From positions 1,364,001-1,428,000 of the forward strand of contig CP016490.1 of the NCBI GenBank assembly GCA_002966495.1: a DNA stretch of 64,000 nt, read 5' to 3'. The notes under the pieces are model-generated. The model was not told the DNA's origin. It did no database searches and was given only the letters and a program-made list of their open reading frames with translations. A program made the position numbers and the translations under genes. Positions within the stretch are counted from its first letter, which is position 1, and the number at the start of each line of letters is the position of its first letter. Of the stretch, positions 45,231 through 54,205 are shown in pieces. Origin of the DNA: Halomonas sp. GFAJ-1 (GTDB taxonomy: Bacteria; Pseudomonadota; Gammaproteobacteria; Pseudomonadales; Halomonadaceae).

Positions 45231-46334
45231 TTACAGGCAGGCTTCTATTTCTTCCAGAGAGGGCAGGTTGTCCATCGTGCGGCTCATGTTGAACGGCACG
45301 GTGACATCGCGCCATACGGCGTACTCTTGGAGGTAGGTGATCATGGAATGGTAAACTTTGGCATGGTCGGGGTGCTCGCAGGCACCGCGTACAATAACAT
45401 CGTTGGTGATATCTTGGATGCGCGCCAGGTCTTCTTCTGAGAATTGGTTAATGGTGACGCCAGCATCTATAAACTTCTGGGTAGCATCGGTAGACTCGCG
45501 TTCAGACCAAGAGAGTGACCAAGCCATGGTGGCGTCTGCTGCGATCCGGAGCTTTTCTTGCGTCTCTTCAGAAAGCGCATCCCACGCATCTTTATTAATC
45601 ATGACGCCGAAAACGCTCGCTGACTGGTGCCAGCCTGGCGTGGCCCAGTAGTCGGCCACTTCTGCAAAGCCTGCTTTGAAATCAACGCCCGGCGTTGAGA
45701 ACTCGCCAGCGTCGATAACGCCACGCTCAATCGCTTGGTACACTTCGCCGCCGGCCAGTGTTACCTGGGAACCGCCTAGTTGCTCAAGTACGCGGCCTTG
45801 GTCACGGCCAGATAAACGCAGTCGCTTGCCTTCTAAGTCGGCAAGGCTCTCAATGGGGGTGCGCCCCATAAAGCCTGATTCGTTGTTGGTAATGCCGTAA
45901 GGTAAATACATCATGTCGTACTGGCCGTAGATTTCTTCATACAGCTCACGACCGCCCCACTGCTGAATCCAGTTTAGGTAATCTACGCCGTTAAATAGGC
46001 TAGTAGTGGTCGCAAGGGGTGAGAAAGCAGGGTTTAAGCCCGCCCAATACCCTGGCCAATCGCCTGCAGCTTCGATACTGCCTGTTTCAGTGGCATCAAA
46101 CACCTCTGTGCCAGGCATCAGCGTGCCGCCAGCCCGGAAGTTGATTTGCAGCTCATCCCCGGCCAGTTGGTTTACTAAATTAGCCCAGTGCTGATCGATT
46201 TTAATAAGATCCAGGTTGTCGGGCCAAGTGGAGGTCATTGTCCACTGTTCTTGTGCCTGAGCGGTAGTGGTGAGTGCGGCGAAGGCAACGCCAGCCGCGA
46301 GGCCTGTAAGGGCGAATTTTGCCATTTTTTTCAT
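45231..46334 (-). CDS. dctP: TRAP transporter substrate-binding protein DctP
   Basis: 367-residue periplasmic protein with signal peptide (MKKMAKFALTGLAAGVAFAA, cleavage near AQA-QEQ). It belongs to the TRAP SBP family typified by TakP: WTMTSTWPDNLDLIKIDQHW, GTLMPGTEVFDATETGSIEA, LRLSGRDQGRVLEQLGG, then AIERGVIDAGEFSTPGVDFK, which carries the substrate-carboxylate arginine/water region. TakP relatives bind 2-oxo acids, so an organic acid is the likely substrate, not proven. It is the first gene of the dctP-Q-M operon, with a 315-bp upstream region. Confidence 0.9.
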   Translation of the reverse strand: MKKMAKFALTGLAAGVAFAALTTTAQAQEQWTMTSTWPDNLDLIKIDQHWANLVNQLAGDELQINFRAGGTLMPGTEVFDATETGSIEAAGDWPGYWAGLNPAFSPLATTTSLFNGVDYLNWIQQWGGRELYEEIYGQYDMMYLPYGITNNESGFMGRTPIESLADLEGKRLRLSGRDQGRVLEQLGGSQVTLAGGEVYQAIERGVIDAGEFSTPGVDFKAGFAEVADYWATPGWHQSASVFGVMINKDAWDALSEETQEKLRIAADATMAWSLSWSERESTDATQKFIDAGVTINQFSEEDLARIQDITNDVIVRGACEHPDHAKVYHSMITYLQEYAVWRDVTVPFNMSRTMDNLPSLEEIEACL

Positions 46335-46649
46335 GATGATTTCCTGGTTTGGCGTACGGATTTATTAGTGTTTGATACCTGGAGACAGGAAAGTAATGAG
46401 CGGTAGGTGACGTTTACGTAAGCGATGCCCCTGTCCCGCTACAGACGTAAGCTATCATAATCTACCCGCTGCGGCGCAATATCAGTGTTTAATAGAACAA
46501 ACGCCATGCTTATTAGTTGCTTGGTTGTAATTGTTAAATTTAACAAGCATTTATGACGTCACCATGGCAGTAAGAAGAAGAGTTTTAGCGTTGAAAAGCA
46601 GTGTTTTCAATACCAAAGTTGTAAGCATAACGCCCGTTTGGAAGCTGAT
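46335..46649. promoter_or_regulatory. Divergent control region between dctP and tmcA with palindromic sites
   Basis: 315 bp without a gene. A perfect 16-bp palindrome TTGTTAAATTTAACAA lies at 46531-46546 and TGACGTCA at 46554-46561. The first is a plausible operator for a dimeric regulator of the TRAP genes or tmcA. No regulator gene is adjacent in the window. Confidence 0.55.
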
Positions 46650-48785
46650 ATGACCTCATTGAGTACTACGCGTCCCCGTCAGGTTCATGCACTGGCTTGT
46701 CACGCAGCGCGCTTGCAGCGCCGCCGCTGGCGGCAGCTCGTGTGGTTATTTGGGCCGCCAAACGAGTGCCGTCAGCAGGCCCTGCAGCTTTGGCAAGCCG
46801 CACCTTGGCAGTCGCCGCTTTGGGTAGGTGATGTACAGGAAGCACCGGTTACTCCCTGCGTAACAGCACGCAAGGCGCGTACCCGGCTAGGTGCCGAGCA
46901 TCAACTGATGGTGATTGATGCCAGCGGTGCCCAGGGGCTAGACCCGGATGCCTTGGGCGCATTAGCAGGCACCGTGACGGCAGGCGGTCTGTGCGTTGTG
47001 ATCACGCCCGCGTGCTTTGGTCGTCATCCTGACCCTGATTACGCCCGTTTTGCTGATCACCCCTGGCACTGGGAGTCCCTTACTGCGCACTACCTAGCGC
47101 GTATGGCGCGTTTGCTGTCATCTCCCGGCATTATTCACTGGTCAGTCGATGGCGGGTTGAAGCTACCTAAGCTATCCGCCAGCGCACAGCGTATTGCTTA
47201 TGCCGATGACGCCGACTGCCTAACGCTAGATCAAGCCAGGGCCGTTGCCGGGTTGGTGGGGCTTAAGCGGCGCCGACCACTGGTGATTACTGCTGACCGG
47301 GGGCGCGGTAAAAGTGCTGCGTTGGGGATTGCTTGCGCTCGGCTGTTGGCCAAAGGCGTAGCACAGATTGTGGTGACAGCCCCCCGGTTAAGCTCCCTGG
47401 AAAGCTTTTTTGCCCGGTTAGAAGCGCTCTGCCCCGACGGTCTGCGGGAAGCGCCAGGTCGCTTTGTGATGCCAGGCGGTGCCGCCGTGGATTTTTTACC
47501 GCCAGATTTGCTTACTGAGTCTGTTAACGACCAGCGCCTTGGCGGTGACGGCAGCTACCTGCTGGTTGATGAAGCCGCCGCCATTCCTGCGGCGCTACTA
47601 GGGCAGTGGCTGGCTGCGTTTCCGCGTATTGCCTTTGCGACCACGGTACATGGTTACGAGGGCTCAGGGCGAGGCTTCGCTTTGCGCTTTCGTGAAGTGC
47701 TCAATCACCAAGCGCCTCAGTGGCGAGCAATTGAACTCACGGAGCCTGTCCGCTGGTCGTCATCAGACCCTCTTGAAGCGGCGATTCAGCAACTACTGCT
47801 GTTAAAGGCGCCTCTGCCACAAGCCAAGCAGGGCGAAGGAAGCAGTGTTCTTTTGGTTCAAGCCGAACTCGCTCAGCAAGAGCCCCGGCTAGAAAAGTTA
47901 TTCGGCCTTTTAGTGCAGTCACACTACCGCACCACCCCTAGCGATGTACGCCAGCTATTGGATGGCCCAGGCACGGGGCTTCGTATCATCACCCATGACG
48001 ATGAGCCTCAGGCGGTGCTAGTTACCCGCGAGGAAGGCGGTTTTGCAGCGGTGCTTGCTGAGCAGGTGGCGCGTGGCGAACGCCGTCCCCAGGGGCACTT
48101 GCTTGCCCAGTCGCTGGCAGCGCACAGTGGAAGCAGGGAAGCGCTGACCGCCCGTTGGCGTCGGGTATCACGAATTGCGACTCACCCTGAGCGACGACGG
48201 GAAGGGCTCGCGGGACGGCTTTTAAAAGAGGATACCGCTGACGCCGCTCAGCAAGGGGTCGCGCTATATGGCGCTACCTTTGGCGCCGAGGCGTCACTGC
48301 TACGCTTTTGGCTGGCGTTAGGATTTGTCCCTGTGCGGCTGGGCGTTACCCGCGAAACAGCCACCGGAGAGTATGCAGTGATGGTGGCGAAGGCGTTAAA
48401 TGCGGAGGGTGAAGCGGTGCTTAAAGCGCTGCAGGATCAACTTGCATCTTCATTACCGAGCCTCTTGGCATTTGAATTGGCCGCGCTGCCTGCCGCTGTG
48501 CTGGTGCTTTTATTACCGTCGTTCCAGAGCGAGCCACTTAACCAGGTTGATAGGCAGGCCGTTGACGACGTTGCGTATGCTTACCGTGACCCCGCGCTTG
48601 CCCGGGCGGCGTTGCAGGCGCTGGCCCGGGAAGCAAGCCGCTGGACGTTGGATGAGCAGGCAAGCTTAGCCCATCAGCAGCTGGCCGCCTGGGCGTTTCA
48701 GAACCAGCCCTTGGCAAAAGCTCACGGCGAGGCGATTAGACGACTGCGTCAAGCCGTGCAGCGCATACTTAGTCAAGAGGAATAG
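46650..48785 (+). CDS. tmcA: tRNA(Met) cytidine acetyltransferase TmcA
   Basis: 711-residue enzyme making N4-acetylcytidine at the wobble base of elongator tRNA-Met, using ATP and acetyl-CoA. Domain order: N-terminal DUF1726-type region, helicase-like ATPase with Walker A ITADRGRGKSAAL (about 213-225) and DEAA-type YLLVDEAAAIPAAL, GNAT acetyltransferase domain (RRVSRIATHPERRREGLAGR, then FGAEASLLRFWLALGF), and a C-terminal helical tRNA-binding tail. ATG 46650 chosen over the upstream TTG at 46638. Confidence 0.95.
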   Translation: MTSLSTTRPRQVHALACHAARLQRRRWRQLVWLFGPPNECRQQALQLWQAAPWQSPLWVGDVQEAPVTPCVTARKARTRLGAEHQLMVIDASGAQGLDPDALGALAGTVTAGGLCVVITPACFGRHPDPDYARFADHPWHWESLTAHYLARMARLLSSPGIIHWSVDGGLKLPKLSASAQRIAYADDADCLTLDQARAVAGLVGLKRRRPLVITADRGRGKSAALGIACARLLAKGVAQIVVTAPRLSSLESFFARLEALCPDGLREAPGRFVMPGGAAVDFLPPDLLTESVNDQRLGGDGSYLLVDEAAAIPAALLGQWLAAFPRIAFATTVHGYEGSGRGFALRFREVLNHQAPQWRAIELTEPVRWSSSDPLEAAIQQLLLLKAPLPQAKQGEGSSVLLVQAELAQQEPRLEKLFGLLVQSHYRTTPSDVRQLLDGPGTGLRIITHDDEPQAVLVTREEGGFAAVLAEQVARGERRPQGHLLAQSLAAHSGSREALTARWRRVSRIATHPERRREGLAGRLLKEDTADAAQQGVALYGATFGAEASLLRFWLALGFVPVRLGVTRETATGEYAVMVAKALNAEGEAVLKALQDQLASSLPSLLAFELAALPAAVLVLLLPSFQSEPLNQVDRQAVDDVAYAYRDPALARAALQALAREASRWTLDEQASLAHQQLAAWAFQNQPLAKAHGEAIRRLRQAVQRILSQEE

Positions 48786-48911
48786 GTAAGTAGATAGCTG
48801 AGGCGGGGGAGGCAGTCAGATCATATATAGTTGAACAGATAGAAAGCACACGCTTTCCTGACGTGGTTCAGAGCGTTAGGATAGATCGGTTATCGATAAA
48901 TAAGAGCTCCC

Positions 48912-50375
48912 ATGAACGCACATTTAGAAGCGCTCGCACCAAACCTTGTTTGGCGCCACTTCCGTACGCTATGCAACACGCCGCGCCCCTCTGGTCATGA
49001 AGCCGCGCTGGTAGCTACCCTTGAAGCCTGGGCCGATGCCCAAGGGCTTGCCCACGACCGTGATGCCTTTGGCAATTTGCGGCTTCGCAAGCCGGCCTCG
49101 CCGGGCTGCGAGCAGGCGCCGGGGGTGGTGTTGCAGGGGCATTTGGATATGGTGGCCCAGGCCAATGCTGGCAAGGAACACGACTTTACCCGCGACCCAA
49201 TCAGCACCTACGTTAATGAGGGGTGGTTACATGCCGATGGCACTACCCTGGGGGCTGACAATGGGTTGGGTGTGGCGGCGATTCTTGCCGTACTAGAAGA
49301 TCCGGCGCTTACCCATGGGCCGCTTGAGGCGCTGTTTACCTTAGAAGAAGAAACCTCCATGGGGGGCGCATTAAACCTGGCCGAGCATTGGTTAGAGGGT
49401 TCACTGCTGCTCAACCTGGACAGCGAAGATCGTGGCCAAGTCTATATTGGCTGTGCAGGTGGCGCCGATGTTGTGGTGGATGCTCAGCTACCCAGCGCCG
49501 AGCTGCAGGAAGATGAGCAGGTGATATCACTAGCGCTGACCGGCCTAAAAGGCGGTCACTCGGGTATGGATATTCATAAGCCTCTGGGCAATGCCAACCG
49601 CTTGCTGGTACGGGGGCTACGCGCGCTGGAAACCTTTGATGTACGGCTTATCAGCTATCAAGGTGGCACCTTACGCAATGCGATTCCCCGGGAGGCATTT
49701 GCCCAGGTGGCCCTACCTGCCGACGATATAGAAGCGGCGTTAGCCGCAGTAGCAAGCTTAGAGCGTACCTTAAAAGCAGAGCTTGGGAGCGGTGACAGCG
49801 GCCTAACGCTAACGGCCCAGCGTATAGCGCCTCCTGAGGCAGAGCCGCTCACCCGAGATGCCAGCGCTATGCTGCTCGCCACCCTACATGCGGCCCCCTG
49901 TGGTGTTGAGCGTATGAGTGCCGACGTGCCGGGCGTGGTAGAGACCTCGAATAATCTGGGTGTGCTGAGTTTGGAGGCCGGGCGTTTTCATCTATGCGCG
50001 CTAGTACGCTCGCTGCACGATAGTGCGACGGAGGCGATGGCCGACCGCTTTCAAGCGCTGTTTGGGCTGATGGGCGCACGGGTGAAGGTGGAAAATGGCT
50101 ATCCTGGCTGGGCGCCTAACCCAGAAAGTGAGCTGCTGGCGACGTTTAAACAGCGCCATGCTGAGCTTCTTGGCCGTGAGCCTGAGGTAAAGGTGATTCA
50201 TGCGGGGCTTGAGTGCGGTATTTTAGGCAGTAAGTATCCGCATCTGGATATGATTTCGTTCGGCCCGCTGATTCGCGGCGCTCACTCCCCAGATGAGCGA
50301 GTGGAGCTGGATTCAGTGGCGGAGTTTTGGGACATGCTGCGTGCGCTGATTGAGCAATTAGCGACGGCGCGTTAA
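48912..50375 (+). CDS. pepD: Cytosolic non-specific dipeptidase (aminoacyl-histidine dipeptidase) PepD
   Basis: 487-residue M20-family zinc dipeptidase hydrolysing a broad range of dipeptides. Motifs: FRTLCNTPRPSGHEAALVAT, first metal motif VVLQGHLDMVAQAN, bridging aspartate in TLGADNGLGVAAI, catalytic glutamates in LFTLEEETSMGGA, LINLDSEDRG-type LLNLDSEDRGQVYIGCAGG, and C-terminal metal ligand in ISFGPLIRGAHSPDERV. All expected ligands are seen. Monocistronic, with a strong terminator shared with dps. Confidence 0.95.
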   Translation: MNAHLEALAPNLVWRHFRTLCNTPRPSGHEAALVATLEAWADAQGLAHDRDAFGNLRLRKPASPGCEQAPGVVLQGHLDMVAQANAGKEHDFTRDPISTYVNEGWLHADGTTLGADNGLGVAAILAVLEDPALTHGPLEALFTLEEETSMGGALNLAEHWLEGSLLLNLDSEDRGQVYIGCAGGADVVVDAQLPSAELQEDEQVISLALTGLKGGHSGMDIHKPLGNANRLLVRGLRALETFDVRLISYQGGTLRNAIPREAFAQVALPADDIEAALAAVASLERTLKAELGSGDSGLTLTAQRIAPPEAEPLTRDASAMLLATLHAAPCGVERMSADVPGVVETSNNLGVLSLEAGRFHLCALVRSLHDSATEAMADRFQALFGLMGARVKVENGYPGWAPNPESELLATFKQRHAELLGREPEVKVIHAGLECGILGSKYPHLDMISFGPLIRGAHSPDERVELDSVAEFWDMLRALIEQLATAR

Positions 50376-50398
50376 CGGCTTCGTTAGTCCGCCACAAA

Positions 50399-50427
50399 AA
50401 AAACGGCACCGCGGAGGTGCCGTTTTT
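50399..50427. terminator. Bidirectional terminator between pepD and dps
   Basis: AAAAACGGCACC and GGTGCCGTTTTT form a 12-bp stem with loop GCGGA, A-rich before and T-rich after, serving both convergent genes. Confidence 0.92.
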
Positions 50428-50450
50428 CGTGTTTAGCTTGCGATTAACGC

Positions 50451-50927
50451 TTACTTGCCTAAGTAAGCATTCAGCATCCACACCGTTTTTTCCTGCTCAC
50501 GGATGTAGTCGCCCGCTTGGGCAGCGGTGCCTTCGTCGTCAGCATCTGAGGCGAGCGACAGCAGCTCGCGCTGGAGCTCAATTAGCGTTTGGAATCCAGT
50601 CAGCACCCCTTTCACGCAGGTCTTGCCGTCGTGCACATCTTTATCTTCCTGAATGTGCGATAGCGTTATGTAGTCGCTATATGCGTGCACCGGCTTATGG
50701 CCTAGCGTAAGGATACGCTCGGCTACTTCGTCTACCTTGGTGAGGAGGTCGGTGTAGAGCTCTTCGAATTTAGCGTGCAGCTCAAAAAAGTCGCTGCCTT
50801 TTACGTTCCAGTGATAGCCACGGACGTTCATATAAAAAATTTGGTAGTTGGCCAGCAGGTGGTTGAGTTTTTCGGCGAGTTGGCTGGCGCTGCCTTCGTG
50901 CAGGCCAATGCTATTGGTGTCGGTCAT
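50451..50927 (-). CDS. dps: Dps-family DNA-protecting ferritin-like protein
   Basis: 158-residue dodecameric mini-ferritin that oxidises iron with peroxide and protects DNA. ATG 50927 is used because GGAGGAG lies 6 nt upstream; a start at 50942 would place that site inside the gene. The intersubunit ferroxidase residues are present with the correct spacing (His39, His51, Asp66, Glu70), in YHWNVKGSDFFELHAKFEEL and DEVAERILTLG. The N-terminus is short and not lysine-rich, so direct DNA binding like E. coli Dps is uncertain. Confidence 0.93.
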   Translation of the reverse strand: MTDTNSIGLHEGSASQLAEKLNHLLANYQIFYMNVRGYHWNVKGSDFFELHAKFEELYTDLLTKVDEVAERILTLGHKPVHAYSDYITLSHIQEDKDVHDGKTCVKGVLTGFQTLIELQRELLSLASDADDEGTAAQAGDYIREQEKTVWMLNAYLGK

Positions 50928-50971
50928 GTGATGCTCCTCCATGGTTGGAGCCGCGTTAGTATTTAACGGCC

Positions 50972-51012
50972 ATCAAATCATTTGATTTAGCTTAAGACGC
51001 TTGCCTTAAGCT
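50972..51012. repeat. Inverted repeats upstream of dps
   Basis: The palindrome ATCAAATCATTTGAT (50972-50986) is followed by AGCTTAAG (50989-50996) and CTTAAGCT (51005-51012). They lie 45-85 bp before the dps start, so they may be an operator and a stem in the promoter or leader. The remaining gap to the glycerate kinase gene also has GCGCTAGCCC/GGGTTAGCGC at 51103-51132. Confidence 0.55.
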
Positions 51013-51155
51013 GCAAAACAAGTTTTTTGCATCGCGGCAATAGCGCCATAACATAGTGCTGGCAGCAAGCTGATACAGCTTGCGTCTAGCTTAGAGATGC
51101 AGGCGCTAGCCCGGTTTTTCAAGGGTTAGCGCTCAGCTAAGATATATCTAGTCAT

Positions 51156-52295
51156 CTATGGCCTATCTCGCGCTATCCATAAGCGAGCAATGCTCTCGCA
51201 GCGCGCCGCTAGTAACTCTGCGGTGCGCGGTAGGGCTTGCTCAAGACTCATAGGGCCATCTGCCAGGGCAAAGGCGGCGGTGACGCCTTCTTCAAAGCAG
51301 GCCTGCCAGCCATCGCCTAAGCTACCGGCTAAAATAATTACGGGCTTACCCTGCCGGTGTGCTGCGCGGGCAACGCCAATCGGCGTTTTTCCAGCAAGGC
51401 TTTGGCCATCTAAGCGGCCTTCACCGGTGATGACCAAATCAGCCTGAGCGAGCAGCTCAGAAAGCTTGGCTTGCTGCATAATCATTTCAATACCCGGCGT
51501 GAGCGTGGCATTGAAAAACATGCGCGCCGCAAACCCCATGCCACCGGCAGCCCCTGCCCCTGCAAGCGCTCGGTCATCGCGGTCAAGCGCGTCTGAACAT
51601 ATATCAGCGAAGTGACTAAGGGCACGATCCAGCTGCGCGACGTCATCATGAGAAGCGCCTTTTTGTGGGCCAAACACGGCGCTTGCTCCCCGTTCGCCCA
51701 GCAGGGGATTGTCTACATCCACCGCCGCCTCAACCTGGAGTGTGGCAAGGCGCGGGTCCAGCGTTGCAAGGTCCAGGGTAGCCAGTTGCTGGAGCGCTGC
51801 TCCCCCAGGGGGCAGTGGGGAACCCTGCTGATCCAGCAATTGAGCACCTAACGCTTGCAGCATGCCTGCACCTGCATCGTTAGTGGCGCTACCGCCGAGC
51901 AGCAAAAGGGCCTTTTCGGCGCCCGCATCTAAAGCAGCTGTAAATAGCTCGCCTACGCCGTAGGTAGAGGTGTGCAGGGCGTTTCGCTCTTGAGCAGATA
52001 GATGTTGTAGCCCGCTGGCTTCTGCCAGTTCGATAAACGCGGTACGCTGTTGGCCGAGCCAGCCCCAGGAGGCTAGACGGGGGCGCCCCAAGGCGTCTTG
52101 TACGGTTAACTCGCGCCGCTCGGCGCCGGTGGCGGCAATCAGGGCTTCAAGGCTGCCTTCGCCGCCATCGGCCAGTGGGCAAACCGTTAGCGTGACGGCT
52201 GGCGTTGCGCGCTTGACACCGCTGGCCATTGCCCGAGCTGCCTGTTCAGCGCTCAAGGCATCTTTAAAGCTATCGGGGCAAAGCAGTACATTCAT
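51156..52295 (-). CDS. Glycerate kinase (GarK/GlxK type)
   Basis: 379-residue kinase phosphorylating D-glycerate to 2-phosphoglycerate. The start MNVLLCPDSFKDALSAEQAA at 52295 follows GGAGG on the minus strand; the 30-residue upstream extension to 52385 runs through a repeat tract and is rejected. Family motifs: CPLADGGEGSLEALIAATG, TAFIELAEASGLQ, LLLLGGSATNDAGAGMLQAL, DVDNPLLGERGASAVFGPQK, LVITGEGRLDGQSLAGKTP. It appears monocistronic; no glyoxylate or glycerate pathway gene is adjacent. Confidence 0.93.
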   Translation of the reverse strand: MNVLLCPDSFKDALSAEQAARAMASGVKRATPAVTLTVCPLADGGEGSLEALIAATGAERRELTVQDALGRPRLASWGWLGQQRTAFIELAEASGLQHLSAQERNALHTSTYGVGELFTAALDAGAEKALLLLGGSATNDAGAGMLQALGAQLLDQQGSPLPPGGAALQQLATLDLATLDPRLATLQVEAAVDVDNPLLGERGASAVFGPQKGASHDDVAQLDRALSHFADICSDALDRDDRALAGAGAAGGMGFAARMFFNATLTPGIEMIMQQAKLSELLAQADLVITGEGRLDGQSLAGKTPIGVARAAHRQGKPVIILAGSLGDGWQACFEEGVTAAFALADGPMSLEQALPRTAELLAARCESIARLWIARDRP

Positions 52296-52316
52296 CGCAC
52301 AACCTCCATAAATGAT

Positions 52317-52426
52317 GGTCTCTAAAACGCTGTCTTTGAAAAACGTCTGTGAAAAACAGTCTCTGAAGCGCAATCTTTGAAACACTGCCTTTGAAATACA
52401 GTCTTTGAAACACGCTATCTAAACTA
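52317..52426. repeat. Degenerate tandem repeats, about seven copies of a 14-15-bp unit
   Basis: Units resembling GTCTTTGAAACACGC recur in sequence (TCTCTAAAACGCT, GTCTTTGAAAAAC, GTCTGTGAAAAACA, GTCTCTGAAGCGCA, TCTTTGAAACACTG, CTTTGAAATACA, GTCTTTGAAACACG). They fill the region between the glycerate kinase start and the divergent lipoprotein gene. Confidence 0.85.
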
Positions 52427-52521
52427 TTGTCCCAGTTTGCTGCTATTTAGTGATCGCTGCTGGCGAGCTTAGCGTGCTACCCGATGCCACACCAGCCATG
52501 ACGACAGTTAGAGGAACTAAC

Positions 52522-53130
52522 ATGAAGATACTTACTCTGGGTATGAGTTGTCTGCTGCTGTTGGTGGGCTGTCAGACCCTACCTGATCGGCTGCCACAAG
52601 CCGATCCTGCCCCAGCGGCATCGTGTTACTTTCCTGTAGGCTCGGCAGCAGTGCCACAGGCAACAGGGAACGGGCAGGATCATGAGGCGTTGGCGCAAGA
52701 AGTGCTGGCCCAAAGTGTTGCAGTGTTGGAAGCGTGGGGCTTTGAGCTTGCTTCTACGGATATCCATTTGGGGCTAGTAAGTGCTAGTCGCCAGCGAGAC
52801 CTGATTGGTTATTACGATCCTTACGATAACGCCTATGGGTACGGGCGTGGCATGCGGGTATTTGGAGGTATCGGGTTGGGTGGGCGTGGCGGTTCCAGCA
52901 TCGGTTTAGGGGTTGGGACAGGGTTTGGTGGTGGCGTCGGCCAGCGGCCGGTTGAAGTCGAGCGGGTTTCGCTGTTAGTAAATGACGGTTATGTGCGCAT
53001 TTCGCGGGATATTCGCCGTTATGATCACTTAAGGGATCTTCGCGAGTCCTATAGCGCTAGTAACAATGATTTTTGCCAGCGCTTCCAGGCAGCGCTATCG
53101 CAATCCTCTAGCATTGAGAGCGCGCCATGA
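52522..53130 (+). CDS. Predicted lipoprotein with glycine-rich segment (unknown function)
   Basis: 202 residues. ATG 52522 follows TTAGAGGAACTAAC and gives a lipobox signal peptide (MKILTLGMSCLLLLVGC, Cys17); an upstream in-frame ATG at 52498 lacks this. After a proline/alanine stretch there is a folded region, then a tyrosine/glycine-rich tract (YYDPYDNAYGYGRGM, FGGIGLGGRGGSS) and a C-terminal segment VSLLVNDGYVRISRDIRRYD. No family recognised. It overlaps the next lipoprotein gene by 4 bp, heading a run of tightly linked genes leading to zevA, so it probably has an envelope role. Confidence 0.78.
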   Translation: MKILTLGMSCLLLLVGCQTLPDRLPQADPAPAASCYFPVGSAAVPQATGNGQDHEALAQEVLAQSVAVLEAWGFELASTDIHLGLVSASRQRDLIGYYDPYDNAYGYGRGMRVFGGIGLGGRGGSSIGLGVGTGFGGGVGQRPVEVERVSLLVNDGYVRISRDIRRYDHLRDLRESYSASNNDFCQRFQAALSQSSSIESAP

Positions 53131-53489
53131 AGAGACTTCGCTGTATGTTAATCGTCAGTGCCCTGCTGGTGTTGGCTGGCTGCGCTACCCAACAACCGGC
53201 TGAAACCCGAGAGCTTCGTTACGCTGCGTCAACAGAGCAGACATTTCGTCAGGCCGTAGAGCTGATGATGACCCAAGGGTATGTGGTCAGGCATGCGGAT
53301 TTAGCCTTAGGGCGTGCGGAAGCCTCCCTTGCCCGCTGGCCGGAGTACCGATTACAGCTCCAGGTTAGCGAAGAGGGTGGCGGCAGCCGGGTACGCGTCT
53401 CAGCCCTGCGGGGAAACCAACCGCTGCCGCCCTACTTGTTGGATCCATGGCTAGTCGAGCTACAGAATAAGTTGGGAGAAGCACCGTGA
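53127..53489 (+). CDS. Small predicted lipoprotein (unknown function)
   Basis: 120 residues, signal peptide with lipobox MKRLRCMLIVSALLVLAGC (Cys19). The mature part is about 100 residues with an alpha/beta pattern (ASTEQTFRQAVELMMTQGYV, YRLQLQVSEEGGGSRVRVSA) that could be a small periplasmic domain. It overlaps both neighbours by 4 bp (ATGA and GTGA), so it is translationally coupled to the upstream lipoprotein and to zevA. No family recognised. Confidence 0.78.
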   Translation: MKRLRCMLIVSALLVLAGCATQQPAETRELRYAASTEQTFRQAVELMMTQGYVVRHADLALGRAEASLARWPEYRLQLQVSEEGGGSRVRVSALRGNQPLPPYLLDPWLVELQNKLGEAP

Positions 53490-54181
53490 CAGCAGTAACA
53501 CCCAGGCTTACCGATCTAAAAAGTAAAGGACGCGCCTGGCGTGGCGCGTTAGCCATTGGCTTTGCTGGACTCTGTATAAGCCCAAGCGTGTTAGCCCACC
53601 CTCACGGTTGGATAGATCTAAATGTGCGGGTGGTCACCGATGATCAGGGAGTAGTGAGCGCTCTGCATCAAACGTGGCAAATGGATCCTTTCTACAGTTT
53701 GGTGGTGTTTGAAGAGCTTCAGCAGGTGCAGGGAGCGGATCTTGCGCAGGGGCTTGACCAGTTAGGTAGTGAAATTCGCAATAACCTAGCTCAACAGCAT
53801 TACTTCACTGAAGTGCGTATTGATGGCAAGCGCCAGTCTCTAGGAGAGGTAACTGAATATACAGCGCTGGAGCGCGATGGCCGCTTAACCTTTATGTTCA
53901 TTTTGCCCTTGTCCTCGCCTCAGCCGCTAGCGGGCCATACGCTTGAGTACCAAGTGTTTGACCCTACCTACTACCTTGAAGTAGTGCATGACGAGGAGGA
54001 CGGCTCTCCTTCTAAGCAGGCGCTCATCCTGCACGGAGAGCCAAGCTGCGAGTTAACTATCATACCTGCAGACCCTGACCCAGAGCTGGTGATGCAGGCG
54101 GCGCTGCTCGATGTTGATGAGCAAGCAGAGCCAGGATTGGGCAGGCACTTTGCCGAAACAGGACGCGTCATTTGCCCCTAG
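53486..54181 (+). CDS. zevA: DUF1007 family periplasmic protein, ZevA-like
   Basis: 231 residues starting at GTG 53486, which overlaps the preceding stop. Signal peptide ends near PSVLA-HPHGW, leaving a histidine-containing mature N-terminus (HPHGWIDLNVRVV) typical of DUF1007 proteins and likely metal-binding. Together with the NicO-type transporter next to it this is the ZevA-ZevB pair described in Haemophilus influenzae for zinc acquisition. Other conserved parts are LHQTWQMDPFYSLVVFEEL and EYQVFDPTYYLEV. The metal specificity here is inferred from the pairing and from the Zur-box-like site downstream. Confidence 0.82.
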   Translation: MTAVTPRLTDLKSKGRAWRGALAIGFAGLCISPSVLAHPHGWIDLNVRVVTDDQGVVSALHQTWQMDPFYSLVVFEELQQVQGADLAQGLDQLGSEIRNNLAQQHYFTEVRIDGKRQSLGEVTEYTALERDGRLTFMFILPLSSPQPLAGHTLEYQVFDPTYYLEVVHDEEDGSPSKQALILHGEPSCELTIIPADPDPELVMQAALLDVDEQAEPGLGRHFAETGRVICP

Positions 54182-54205
54182 CCAGTGGCAGGGGGAGTCG
54201 TGTAT

